Origin: Roseivirga sp. UBA7431
Lineage (GTDB): Bacteria; Bacteroidota; Bacteroidia; Cytophagales; Cyclobacteriaceae
DNA length: 12,557 nucleotides
NCBI GenBank assembly: GCA_002477595.1
Contig: DLQN01000066.1
Location: forward strand, 1-12,557
Direction of reading: 5' to 3'
Under the pieces are notes generated by a model. The model did not search any database and had not been told where the DNA came from. It saw only the letters and a list, made by a program, of their open reading frames with translations. Both the position numbers and the translations under genes were made by a program. Of this stretch, positions 1-6,397 are shown one piece after another. Each line of letters opens with the position of its first letter. The stretch's first letter is position 1.

Positions 1-294
1 CGTATTGATGTCCTGTTTTTGAAGAAATCCAATGAGCACATCAACTCTTGAAATGTACAAGTCCTTCATTTCTCGAATTAGGGGGAAATGATCATTGCCC
101 AACTCCTCTGCTTCTTGAAAAATAGCGCTCAAAAAATCACTCGTAAATATTGAAGTGAATAGCTCAATACTTAAATCGAAATGCGCAGCAGACACTTCTT
201 TTGATTCTAGAAATCCTTTGATGTAAGCCGTTGCCGGATAAGCCGTATTCAACTGACTAAACGGTGGCGTAACTAAAAGGAGTTTGGCTTGCAT
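1..294 (-). CDS. Probable B12-binding-domain radical SAM protein, N-terminal fragment (runs off the left edge)
   Basis: An open frame on the minus strand begins with ATG at 294 and stays open for 98 codons to base 1, so the C-terminal part lies outside the window. The protein begins MQAKLLLVTPPFSQLNTAYP and continues with ATAYIKGFLESK. A beta strand followed by TPP and then 'YPATAYIKGFL' is the typical opening of the cobalamin-binding Rossmann-like domain of B12-dependent radical SAM enzymes in Bacteroidota (family knowledge). The CxxxCxxC iron-sulfur motif would lie further on and cannot be seen, so the enzymatic assignment is inference from the N-terminus alone. It is divergent from the DoxX-like gene, with a 147-bp gap. 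No strong TAnnTTTG box was found for it. The substrate is unknown. Confidence 0.6.
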   Translation of the reverse strand, partial: MQAKLLLVTPPFSQLNTAYPATAYIKGFLESKEVSAAHFDLSIELFTSIFTSDFLSAIFQEAEELGNDHFPLIREMKDLYISRVDVLIGFLQKQDINT

Positions 295-441
295 GCCCAA
301 AGATAGCGTTCTAGACAAAGAAATTGACTGAAAATTGGTCTTTCACAACTTACAAAATACAATTATTACTGATTTCTTAACCTAGATTAATGCGTTTGGC
401 TTGAGAAGTGTAGACCTTCGTTGACATCAATTGATCTAATT

Positions 442-828
442 ATGAATACTTTACTCTGGATTTTACAAGGCCTTTTAGCATTTATGATGCTCGCACCTGG
501 CGCGATGAAGCTGACGAACAGCAACCCTGAACTCATCAAAAAAGGAAACGGGCGAATGGATTGGGCTGAAGATGTATCTCCTACTGCCATGAAGTTCATT
601 GGTTTGGTAGAAGTATTGGCCGCCTTTGGTTTGATACTGCCCCAACTGCTGAACATTCAACCGATACTAACACCTATTGCCGCTATCGGTGTGATTTTAA
701 CAATGCTAGGCGCCCTAGCGCTACACATAAAAAGAGGAGACGAACCCAAATCATTAGGGATCAATATGATGATATTATTGATTGCTGCGTTCGTGGCATA
801 TGGAAGGCTCGAACTACTCCCTGTTTAA
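442..828 (+). CDS. DoxX-like small integral membrane protein
   Basis: The protein has 128 residues from the ATG at 442. An in-frame TTG at 421 would add seven residues, but it has no better upstream context and ATG is preferred. Four hydrophobic segments are visible at about residues 3-21, 51-70, 74-95 and 107-122. 'LAPGAMKLT' follows the first helix and 'FIGLVEVLAAFGLILP' forms the second. This matches the DoxX/DoxX-like family (four-helix inner-membrane proteins, some linked to quinone or thiol redox), where the glycine/lysine pattern after TM1 and the 'GxxE' in TM2 are usual. No catalytic motif allows a specific function. It lies 12 bp upstream of another four-helix membrane protein gene, and the two are probably co-transcribed up to the terminator near 1439-1473. 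Confidence 0.75.
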   Translation: MNTLLWILQGLLAFMMLAPGAMKLTNSNPELIKKGNGRMDWAEDVSPTAMKFIGLVEVLAAFGLILPQLLNIQPILTPIAAIGVILTMLGALALHIKRGDEPKSLGINMMILLIAAFVAYGRLELLPV

Positions 829-840
829 AACATTTACGTT

Positions 841-1287
841 ATGAAAAACTTGAACATCTTATTTAAAGTCTCCGCTATTCTCTGGATCATTTGGGGACTA
901 GTGCATATTCTAGCTGGTGTTTTCACGGTCAACTTCATATTGAGCGGTGATATTACGTCCTCCATAGCAGGAATCGCAGATGCTGTTGCTCCTGAAACTT
1001 TACAATTGGACTATCCTGACGCGGCTGGCGCTGTGATTGGCCAACATGGGTTCAACTTGCTGTGGATCGGAATAGTGACGTTTGTGAGTGCCTTCTTTAT
1101 TTGGAAAGGCAACAAGAACGCGATATTCTTAGCGGCCATCACAGGTGGATTAGCAGATTTAGGTTACTTCATGTTTCTAGACCTAGGTGGGTATGTGAAC
1201 TTTATACCTGGTTCACTAATGACATTCGTATCAGGATCAGCGATCATCTTAAGCTTTTATGCTTATTTCAAAACAAAGAAAAGTTAA
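841..1287 (+). CDS. Four-helix membrane protein of unknown function
   Basis: This is a 148-residue protein with an ATG start 12 bp after the DoxX-like gene. Four hydrophobic segments lie at about residues 8-33, 68-89, 94-113 and 120-142. Between TM1 and TM2 is a longer, mildly acidic stretch with 'GQHGFNLLWIG' leading into TM2; the QHG histidine is the only polar residue that looks potentially functional. It ends in a lysine-rich tail (FKTKKS), which suggests a cytoplasmic C-terminus. I do not recognise a named family with confidence. The paired position with the DoxX-like gene suggests they act together in the inner membrane, but this is inference. Confidence 0.7.
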   Translation: MKNLNILFKVSAILWIIWGLVHILAGVFTVNFILSGDITSSIAGIADAVAPETLQLDYPDAAGAVIGQHGFNLLWIGIVTFVSAFFIWKGNKNAIFLAAITGGLADLGYFMFLDLGGYVNFIPGSLMTFVSGSAIILSFYAYFKTKKS

Positions 1288-1379
1288 TAAATCAACGTAC
1301 GCATAGTTTCATACTAACTACCAGTAAGCATATGACAAACAACAAGCGCAAATGAGCCTCTTTATTAGTCGAAGATCTG

Positions 1380-1397
1380 GCTTCAATGTGCTGAAGC
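1380..1397 (+). other. Small hairpin in the 1288-1533 intergenic region
   Basis: GCTTCA (1380-1385) and TGAAGC (1392-1397) form a 6-bp stem with a 6-nt loop. No T-run follows, so it is not an intrinsic terminator by itself. The 246-bp gap otherwise holds only the terminator near 1439-1473. I see no promoter of the TAnnTTTG type in it and no credible reading frame. Possible 3' UTR structure. Confidence 0.3.
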
Positions 1398-1438
1398 ATA
1401 ATATTTGCACGAAAAAATAAATCATCAAGTTGGTATTC

Positions 1439-1473
1439 AAAGCGCAACTCTTATGGGTTTGCGCTTTTTTTTT
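1439..1473 (+). terminator. Rho-independent terminator after the DoxX-like pair
   Basis: AAAGCGCAA (1439-1447) pairs perfectly with TTGCGCTTT (1459-1467) as a 9-bp stem. The inner loop contains CTC/GGG, which can extend the pairing around a TTAT tetraloop with one bulged T. The 3' arm runs directly into nine consecutive T residues (1465-1473), then ATTT. This is a textbook intrinsic terminator and separates the 442-1287 unit from the hydrolase unit at 1534. Confidence 0.9.
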
Positions 1474-1533
1474 ATTTAAGTCCTTGACCCATTTGGCATT
1501 TCCTTCTTAGCTTTCAGCACCCTTTTCTAATCG

Positions 1534-2367
1534 ATGAAATTACTCCGAGCTTACCTCTCCTTCCTAGATGCCGTTGCCCCTTCCCTAGCAGCAAAAAAAG
1601 TCTATCAAGTGATGTCTAACCCTAGGATCAAAAAACTAAGAAACTTTGAGACTGAAGTATTAGATCAGTCAGTTAAAATTACCATTAAGTTCAAGCAATT
1701 TGATATTCAAACTTATCATTGGGGTAGAGCTTCCAATCGCAAAGCCTTATTGGTGCATGGATGGGAAGGTCAGGCAGGTAATTTTGGTGGCGTAGTACCG
1801 CTCTTATTAGAAAAAGGATTTCAAGTCATCTCTTTTGATGCACCCTCACATGGCTATAGCAGTAAAGGTCACACCAACTTATTTGAATATATGGCCTTAG
1901 TCAGTCATCTCGTTCGTGAGCACGAGCCCGACTTTATATTAAGTCACTCTTTTGGAAGTATCTCCACCGCTGTAGCGCTCAGCGAAAATCAACATTTGAA
2001 GATTGAACAATGGATCTTGGTTACCTCTCCTTTTAGCTTTAAAGAAAGGCTTGAAGGAGTGCGACAGATGGTAAGTGTAACCGACAGAACAATATCAAAG
2101 CTAGTCGATAAGTTTGAATCTGATACGCAAATGTTAGTAGAAGACATGAGCATGGAAAACTATTGCGCCAAAATAGCTAACGTGGCTAAAATCAGCATTA
2201 TCCATTCACTAGATGATAAAATACTTCCAATAGAAACTAGCAGAAAGGTACATGCACAACTGCCAACAGCTGAGATGATAGAACTCAAAGGGTTAGGCCA
2301 TTACCGAATACTTTGGTCTGATGAGTTGAAAGAAATTCTCGAAGAAAAAGTTGCCAAAATACTATGA
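1534..2367 (+). CDS. Alpha/beta hydrolase fold protein
   Basis: This 277-residue cytoplasmic protein has no signal peptide. The oxyanion strand motif 'LLVHGWEGQ' is at residues 72-80, followed by 'SFDAPSHGYSS' at about 100-110, the usual loop after strand 4. The nucleophile elbow is SHSFG (137-141), so Ser139 is the likely nucleophile; the first position, normally Gly in GxSxG, is Ser. The acid is probably Asp227 or Asp228 in 'SLDDKILP', and the catalytic base is His256 in 'GLGHYRIL'. All triad positions are therefore present in order and an active esterase- or lipase-like hydrolase is expected. The substrate cannot be read from sequence. The stop codon overlaps the start of the next gene (ATGA at 2364), indicating translational coupling. 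A gene-specific promoter is not obvious. Confidence 0.88.
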   Translation: MKLLRAYLSFLDAVAPSLAAKKVYQVMSNPRIKKLRNFETEVLDQSVKITIKFKQFDIQTYHWGRASNRKALLVHGWEGQAGNFGGVVPLLLEKGFQVISFDAPSHGYSSKGHTNLFEYMALVSHLVREHEPDFILSHSFGSISTAVALSENQHLKIEQWILVTSPFSFKERLEGVRQMVSVTDRTISKLVDKFESDTQMLVEDMSMENYCAKIANVAKISIIHSLDDKILPIETSRKVHAQLPTAEMIELKGLGHYRILWSDELKEILEEKVAKIL

Positions 2368-2570
2368 AAAAGACCATTGCAACCTTCCTGAAATTAGCCC
2401 TTACGGTTTCGTTGATTCTTTTCGGTATCAGCTTCTACTTCCTTATGTATAAAAGTGACGTCAACTTAGATGGAGACTCTATGCTACTTGCATTACTCTT
2501 AGTGATCTTCACTTCATTAGCTTCTCTGGTAATGTCGATCATACTATTCATCATGCACAAAAAGGATTAA
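2364..2570 (+). CDS. Two-helix membrane miniprotein, translationally coupled to the hydrolase
   Basis: This 68-residue protein has its ATG overlapping the hydrolase stop in an ATGA arrangement. Two hydrophobic helices are seen at about residues 7-28 and 40-64, separated by a short polar loop (YKSDVNLDGDS), and it ends in MHKKD. By charge the N-terminus (KK) and the C-terminus (KK) are both cytoplasmic, giving a hairpin in the inner membrane. I recognise no family. The overlap argues that it is real and made together with the hydrolase, perhaps as a membrane partner (inference). It ends 2 bp before the stop of the convergent DUF2147 gene, with no visible terminator between them. Confidence 0.65.
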   Translation: MKKTIATFLKLALTVSLILFGISFYFLMYKSDVNLDGDSMLLALLLVIFTSLASLVMSIILFIMHKKD

Positions 2571-2572
2571 GT

Positions 2573-3007
2573 CTAGGGTTGCGTACGTGTCCAAACAACC
2601 GTTCTACCAAACATGGAGATACCTATAAAGCCCCTGACCTCTAGTTTACCTCGCTTTAAGGTCAACTTACAGCTGTAAGCCTTACCATCTTCTGGGTCGT
2701 AGACTTCTCCGCTCACCCACCTGCCATCGTCATACTCAAATCCTTGTATCAAATTCATTCCAATGATTGGTCTGCTTTGTAATGCTTTATCCGGATTCTT
2801 CTTATCTAATTTTGCCATCCCAGATTCATTCAATGGTTCCCTTAGCCAAACAATCTTTCCGTTGTACTTTCCTTGGTCTTTATAAATTTCAACTTTAGCT
2901 TTTCCGTCATCCGTTAGCCAAAATCCGATGACTTCATCACCACCCGAAGGAAGAATGTCTATTGGGAGAAAAGTACTGAAAAGAAAAATTAACAGTTGAA
3001 ATTTCAT
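2573..3007 (-). CDS. Secreted DUF2147 family protein
   Basis: This 144-residue protein has a hydrophobic N-terminal segment at about residues 2-19, consistent with an export signal, so it is probably periplasmic. The DUF2147 signature is complete: 'GFWLTDDGKAKVEIYKDQG' from residue 28, 'YNGKIVWL' near 48-55, 'YDPEDGKAYSCKLTL' at 103-117 and 'VRGFIGISMFGRTVVW' at 124-139. Members are small lipocalin-like beta proteins of unknown role, common in Bacteroidota and Proteobacteria and usually near this length. The gene is divergent from pdeM and convergent with the 68-aa membrane protein. Its N-terminal coding end overlaps the -33 element I assign to the pdeM promoter, so the two could influence each other. 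Confidence 0.88.
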   Translation of the reverse strand: MKFQLLIFLFSTFLPIDILPSGGDEVIGFWLTDDGKAKVEIYKDQGKYNGKIVWLREPLNESGMAKLDKKNPDKALQSRPIIGMNLIQGFEYDDGRWVSGEVYDPEDGKAYSCKLTLKRGKLEVRGFIGISMFGRTVVWTRTQP

Positions 3008-3028
3008 AGATGTGCTGTCTTATATTTG
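2996..3028 (+). promoter_or_regulatory. Bacteroidota-type promoter for pdeM
   Basis: TATATTTG at 3021-3028 matches the -7 consensus TAnnTTTG exactly. TTG at 2996-2998 lies 22 bp upstream, within the accepted 17-23 bp spacing for the -33 element. Transcription would begin at about 3034-3036, leaving a leader of roughly 44 nt before the ATG at 3079. The -33 element lies inside the first codons of the divergent DUF2147 gene. Confidence 0.6.
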
Positions 3029-3078
3029 GTATGTGCTTTGATTCTTTTTCTAAACTCGAAGCTGTTGGAATTATTACA

Positions 3079-3711
3079 ATGATCAAACACAAAGTAAAGC
3101 AACAAACATTATACCTACTTCCTGAAAAGGCAATTTTTTGGGAAGAAAAAAAACGCTTAATCGTCTCAGACCTCCACCTAGGAAAAGCTGGGCATTTCCG
3201 AAAATCTGGGATTCCAGTTTCTGATCTAGTGCATTCAAAAGACATCCTCACCCTCGAAAAACTGATTAAACGCCATAAACCGTCAGAAGTTATCCTCTTG
3301 GGCGACCTTTTTCACAGTGAGCACAACCAAGGCTGGGAAATTTTTAAAAGGTGGCTCAAATCAAAAGCACCTTTAAAATTCAAACTAATCCTTGGCAATC
3401 ATGATGTGCTTGACTTATCAAACTATAGCATTGATAATTTAGAAGTTATGGAAAGTCTAAACATTGGTCCATTTAACTTCACCCACATTCCAGAACCGCA
3501 TGCCTTATACAATTTAGCGGGACATATTCACCCAGCGGTGCAATTAATAGGCAAGGCCAGACAGTCCGTGAAAGTACCTTGTTACTACTTTGGAGAGCTA
3601 AACGGCATACTTCCGGCCTTCGGAAATTTCACCGGCACGGCCCGAATCACTATTGAAAAAACAGATACTGTTTTTGGTATAGCCGAAAACGAGGTGATTA
3701 AAATCAACTGA
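3079..3711 (+). CDS. pdeM: Ligase-associated DNA damage response endonuclease-type metallophosphoesterase (PdeM)
   Basis: With the ATG at 3079 the protein has 210 residues. Longer in-frame starts exist (TTG/ATG near 3010-3031), but they fall on or before the predicted transcription start, and the family normally starts a few residues before 'LYLLPEKAIFW'. The metallophosphoesterase motifs are all present: DLH (31-33), GDLFH (75-79), GNHD (106-109), FTH (134-136) and GHIHP (148-152). These ligate two metal ions. 'LHLGKAGHFRKSGIPV' after the first motif is diagnostic of the PdeM subfamily, which in many bacteria is encoded with an ATP-dependent DNA ligase, an Lhr-type helicase and an exonuclease. 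None of those partners is in this window, so here the gene stands alone. The DNA-repair role is taken from the family name. Confidence 0.87.
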   Translation: MIKHKVKQQTLYLLPEKAIFWEEKKRLIVSDLHLGKAGHFRKSGIPVSDLVHSKDILTLEKLIKRHKPSEVILLGDLFHSEHNQGWEIFKRWLKSKAPLKFKLILGNHDVLDLSNYSIDNLEVMESLNIGPFNFTHIPEPHALYNLAGHIHPAVQLIGKARQSVKVPCYYFGELNGILPAFGNFTGTARITIEKTDTVFGIAENEVIKIN

Positions 3712-3761
3712 CCTTAAATAATATTAACCCTAAGCCGAAGTTTACCTAGTGAATAAATTAC

Positions 3762-3769
3762 TATTTTTG
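3762..3769 (+). promoter_or_regulatory. Candidate -7 box for the ftsX operon
   Basis: TATTTTTG matches TAnnTTTG exactly. The -33 element is weak: TTT at 3741-3743 has 18-bp spacing and no clean TTG. Initiation would fall at about 3775-3777, only about 10 nt before the ftsX TTG start at 3786, giving a very short leader. pdeM ends at 3711 with no terminator hairpin seen in the 74-bp gap, so read-through from pdeM is also possible. Confidence 0.45.
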
Positions 3770-3785
3770 ATCAAAAATAAGACGA

Positions 3786-4685
3786 TTGGCGAAGGATTCG
3801 AAGAAATATAAACGCAAGAAGAAGCTTGGTTCTTACCAGTATGTAAGTGTAGTTTTTAGTGCGGCACTCGCACTATTTGTCATAGGGCTCTTCGGCACGC
3901 TCATTCTTCAAGCCAACAAGCTCACTTCGGTCATCAAGCAAAACATTGAACTACAAGTCTATCTGAATAAAGACATTTCGTCAAGCCAACGCACAAGGAT
4001 AGAAAGTGAATTGGCTGCAAGTGACTACGTTTTGACTACTGAAGGAAAAGCTGAAATCACCTTCATTTCTAAGGAAGAGGCCGCTAAGCAATTTATTCAA
4101 GATACTGGTGAAGACTTTACAGAGTTTTTGGGAGATAACCCTCTCAGAGATGCATTGACAATTAAAGTAAATGAAGCTTTTCAGTCAAACGATCAGCTGA
4201 AAAGTGTTCAGAGTCAAATTGAAAACATCAGTGGCGTATTTGAAGTCACCTATGTAGATAACTTGGCCGATTCCATCAACGAGAACTTGACCAAACTGAG
4301 TTTACTTTTAATTGGCATCGCTGCTATTCTAGTATTGGTGGTGCTATTACTGATCAACAACTCCATCAAATTGGCCCTCTTCTCTCAGCGCTTCCTTATC
4401 CGCAGTATGCAGTTAGTAGGTGCCAAAAGCAGCTTCATTAGAACTCCTTTTTTAAAGCGGTCTCTTTTCCATGGTGCGCTCGCTGGGCTGATCGCTTCTG
4501 GCTTATTATATAGTTTAAAACAGTTTGCGAATGGTCAGATTGAAGGCCTTGAAGAACTTCAGCAGCAAGAACTAGTCTTTGCACTTTATGGATTGTTGAT
4601 CGCACTAGGTGCAATAATTGCCTACTTTAGTACATTAAGGGCAATGAATAAATATTTAAAAATGTCTTTAGACGAACTCTATTAA
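3786..4685 (+). CDS. ftsX: Cell division protein FtsX (permease-like partner of FtsE)
   Basis: This 299-residue protein uses TTG as start codon. An in-frame TGA at 3768-3770 closes off any upstream start, and no ATG occurs before the first transmembrane helix, so TTG fits. A lysine-rich N-terminus leads into 'KLGSYQYVSVVFSAALALF', the typical Bacteroidota FtsX opening. TM1 is about residues 20-42, followed by a periplasmic domain (43-168, with 'ENISGVFEVTYV' near 146-157) and three more helices (about 171-191, 226-246, 264-284). 'MQLVGAKSSFIRTPFLKRS' before TM3 is the cytoplasmic coupling segment that contacts FtsE. FtsX forms a type VII ABC complex with the ATPase FtsE and relays its cycle to periplasmic peptidoglycan hydrolase activation. 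ftsE is not adjacent, which is usual in this phylum. First gene of the long run to scoB. Confidence 0.93.
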   Translation: MAKDSKKYKRKKKLGSYQYVSVVFSAALALFVIGLFGTLILQANKLTSVIKQNIELQVYLNKDISSSQRTRIESELAASDYVLTTEGKAEITFISKEEAAKQFIQDTGEDFTEFLGDNPLRDALTIKVNEAFQSNDQLKSVQSQIENISGVFEVTYVDNLADSINENLTKLSLLLIGIAAILVLVVLLLINNSIKLALFSQRFLIRSMQLVGAKSSFIRTPFLKRSLFHGALAGLIASGLLYSLKQFANGQIEGLEELQQQELVFALYGLLIALGAIIAYFSTLRAMNKYLKMSLDELY

Positions 4686-4687
4686 TT

Positions 4688-4897
4688 ATGACAGAGAAGA
4701 AAAACAACTTCGCTTTCGGCAAGGAAAACTATAAATGGATGCTCATCGGCTTAGGCGTACTCCTATTGGGTTTTATTGTTATGTCTCTTGACAGTACGCA
4801 ACATGGTCAAGGCTTTCTTGGCCTTACCTTGGGCCCTCTCATTATTGTGGCTGGCTTTATCATTGAGTTCTTTGCTATTTTCAAAAAGTCGAAGTAA
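4688..4897 (+). CDS. DUF3098 small membrane protein
   Basis: This 69-residue protein starts 2 bp after the ftsX stop. 'FAFGKENYKWMLIGLGVLLL' with the FGKENY motif is the DUF3098 signature. Two transmembrane helices lie at about residues 15-34 and 45-65, with 'LGLTLGPLIIVAGFIIEFFAI' as the second. It ends in a basic tail (KKSK). The function is unknown. The family is restricted largely to Bacteroidota and is commonly found between ftsX and uppP (family knowledge), so a role in the cell envelope or division complex is plausible but not proven. Confidence 0.9.
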   Translation: MTEKKNNFAFGKENYKWMLIGLGVLLLGFIVMSLDSTQHGQGFLGLTLGPLIIVAGFIIEFFAIFKKSK

Positions 4898-4900
4898 TTC

Positions 4901-5692
4901 ATGAGTTTATTTGAAGCAATTGTCCTTGGAATCGTTCAGGGGCTAACAGAGTTCTTACCGGTTAGCAGTAGTGGTCACTTAGAACTCACTAAAGCTATAC
5001 TCGGAGACAATAGCGTACCTGAAGAGAGTCTTCTCATGACAGTTGTATTACACGCTGCCACCGCCTTAAGTACTATAGTCATTTTCAGAAAAGATATTAT
5101 CGAATTACTGAGTGGCCTTTTCCAATTCAAAAACAATGAGCAATTCAAGTATTCCTTAAAGATTGTCATTTCGATGGTGCCCGCTGCCCTGGTCGGCATA
5201 CTCTTCGAAGATGAGATTGAGCAACTTTTTGGAGGACAAATTCTATTGGTTGGAGTAATGCTCTTAGTCACTGGGACGCTTCTCTTCTTGGCAGACAGGG
5301 CTAAAAACACTTCGAAAAGCGTTTCTACCTCCAATGCTGTACTTATCGGCATATCACAAGCCATCGCGATACTCCCTGGAATATCGAGGTCGGGAGCAAC
5401 TATATCAACTTCTGTATTGCTGGGTGTTGATCGACAAAAAGCTGCTCGTTTCTCCTTCTTAATGGTTGTGCCATTGATTTTAGGTAAAATGGCAAAGGAT
5501 TTAGCAAGTGGAGACTTAATGGCAAGCCAAACAGAGACTTCTTTGTTAGTAGCTGGTTTCATTGCAGCATTTATTGCTGGGCTCATCGCCTGCCAATGGA
5601 TGATTGGGCTAGTCAAGAAGAGTCAGTTAAAGTATTTCTCTTACTACTGCTATGTTGTGGGAATTGCCGCAATCATATATACATTGGTTTAA
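4901..5692 (+). CDS. uppP: Undecaprenyl-diphosphate phosphatase (UppP/BacA)
   Basis: This 263-residue integral membrane enzyme dephosphorylates undecaprenyl diphosphate to the monophosphate, recycling the lipid carrier for peptidoglycan and surface glycans. The (E/Q)xxxE motif is Gln13-Glu17 in 'GIVQGLTEFLPVSSSGH', with SSSGH at 22-26 holding the conserved His26. The second catalytic motif PGISRSGAT is at 159-167 with Arg163. Seven or eight hydrophobic stretches follow, and the length is normal (about 265). High expression or copy number is linked to bacitracin tolerance in other bacteria (established). It starts 3 bp after DUF3098 and its stop abuts the truB start directly. Confidence 0.97.
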   Translation: MSLFEAIVLGIVQGLTEFLPVSSSGHLELTKAILGDNSVPEESLLMTVVLHAATALSTIVIFRKDIIELLSGLFQFKNNEQFKYSLKIVISMVPAALVGILFEDEIEQLFGGQILLVGVMLLVTGTLLFLADRAKNTSKSVSTSNAVLIGISQAIAILPGISRSGATISTSVLLGVDRQKAARFSFLMVVPLILGKMAKDLASGDLMASQTETSLLVAGFIAAFIAGLIACQWMIGLVKKSQLKYFSYYCYVVGIAAIIYTLV

Positions 5693-6394
5693 ATGCTTCA
5701 ACTCGATCCCCAGCTCACAAAGCAGGACAATTTCTTAGCTGGTCAAGTCATATTGATCGACAAACCCATAGAGTGGACTTCATTTGATGTAGTTAAGAAG
5801 ATTCGAAACCTCATTCGAATTAAAAAAGTAGGTCACGCAGGCACACTCGATCCATTGGCCACCGGCCTTTTGATTTTATGCACTGGTAAGAAAACTAAGT
5901 CCATAGAATCGTATATGGCCGAAGAAAAAGAATATACAGGTACTTTTACCATTGGCCAGACCACCCCTACTTTTGATTTAGAGAGTGAACCTACTGAAGC
6001 GGTTGACACCAGTCACATCTCTCAAGAAGACCTCGATCGGGCTCGAGATAAATTTATTGGCGACATAGAACAGCTACCACCTATGCACTCTGCTATTAAA
6101 GTGGGTGGTAAAAGGCTCTACGAGCTAGCGAGAAAAGGTGAAACGATCGAGCGTAAAACGAGACCCGTAAATATTTCAGAATTTGAGTTGACCAAGGTAG
6201 ATTTACCGATCATCAGCTTTAAGGTAGTATGCAGCAAAGGCACGTATATCAGAAGTCTAGCAAACGATTTTGGAGAAGCCTTAGGCGTTGGAGGACATTT
6301 AAGTAGCCTTCGGAGAACCAAAATAGGTGAGTTTCACGTTGATAATGCCTACAACCTTGAAGAATTAGTTACGCTATTAAAAGAGCTTTCGTAA
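5693..6394 (+). CDS. truB: tRNA pseudouridine(55) synthase TruB, short PUA-less form
   Basis: This 233-residue enzyme converts U55 to pseudouridine in the T-loop of tRNAs. 'GQVILIDKPIEWTSFDVV' near residues 17-34 opens the domain. 'VGHAGTLDPLATGLL' carries the catalytic Asp53. 'YTGTFTIGQTTPTFD' and 'LPPMHSAIKVGGKRLYELAR' follow in family order, then 'KGTYIRSLANDFGEALG' at about 182-198. The protein ends soon after the catalytic domain and lacks the C-terminal PUA domain of the E. coli enzyme (314 aa), which is the normal size class for Bacteroidota. The ATG follows the uppP stop with no gap, suggesting coupled translation. Confidence 0.96.
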   Translation: MLQLDPQLTKQDNFLAGQVILIDKPIEWTSFDVVKKIRNLIRIKKVGHAGTLDPLATGLLILCTGKKTKSIESYMAEEKEYTGTFTIGQTTPTFDLESEPTEAVDTSHISQEDLDRARDKFIGDIEQLPPMHSAIKVGGKRLYELARKGETIERKTRPVNISEFELTKVDLPIISFKVVCSKGTYIRSLANDFGEALGVGGHLSSLRRTKIGEFHVDNAYNLEELVTLLKELS

Positions 6395-6397
6395 GCC

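Noticed and set aside
421..441. N-terminal extension of the DoxX-like protein from TTG 421
   Set aside because: It adds seven polar residues before TM1, and ATG 442 is a better start; no promoter or ribosome signal favours TTG.
301..441. Promoters in the radical SAM / DoxX divergent gap
   Set aside because: Near matches such as TGCGTTTG (391-398) and a seven-base TATTTTG on the minus strand fail the TAnnTTTG consensus or spacing, so no promoter is claimed.
1062..1355. Plus-strand frame overlapping the second membrane protein and extending past its stop
   Set aside because: It is out of frame with the clear four-helix protein, rich in Trp/Arg/His, and shows no domain.
2937..3251. Minus-strand frame across the DUF2147 start and pdeM
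   Set aside because: It overlaps two well-supported genes and the proposed promoter, and the translation has no family features.
4975..5616. Long minus-strand reading frame (213 codons) inside uppP
   Set aside because: It is fully antisense to a gene with complete UppP motifs, and its translation is low-complexity Ser/Lys/Thr-rich with no recognisable domain; it is a codon-bias shadow.
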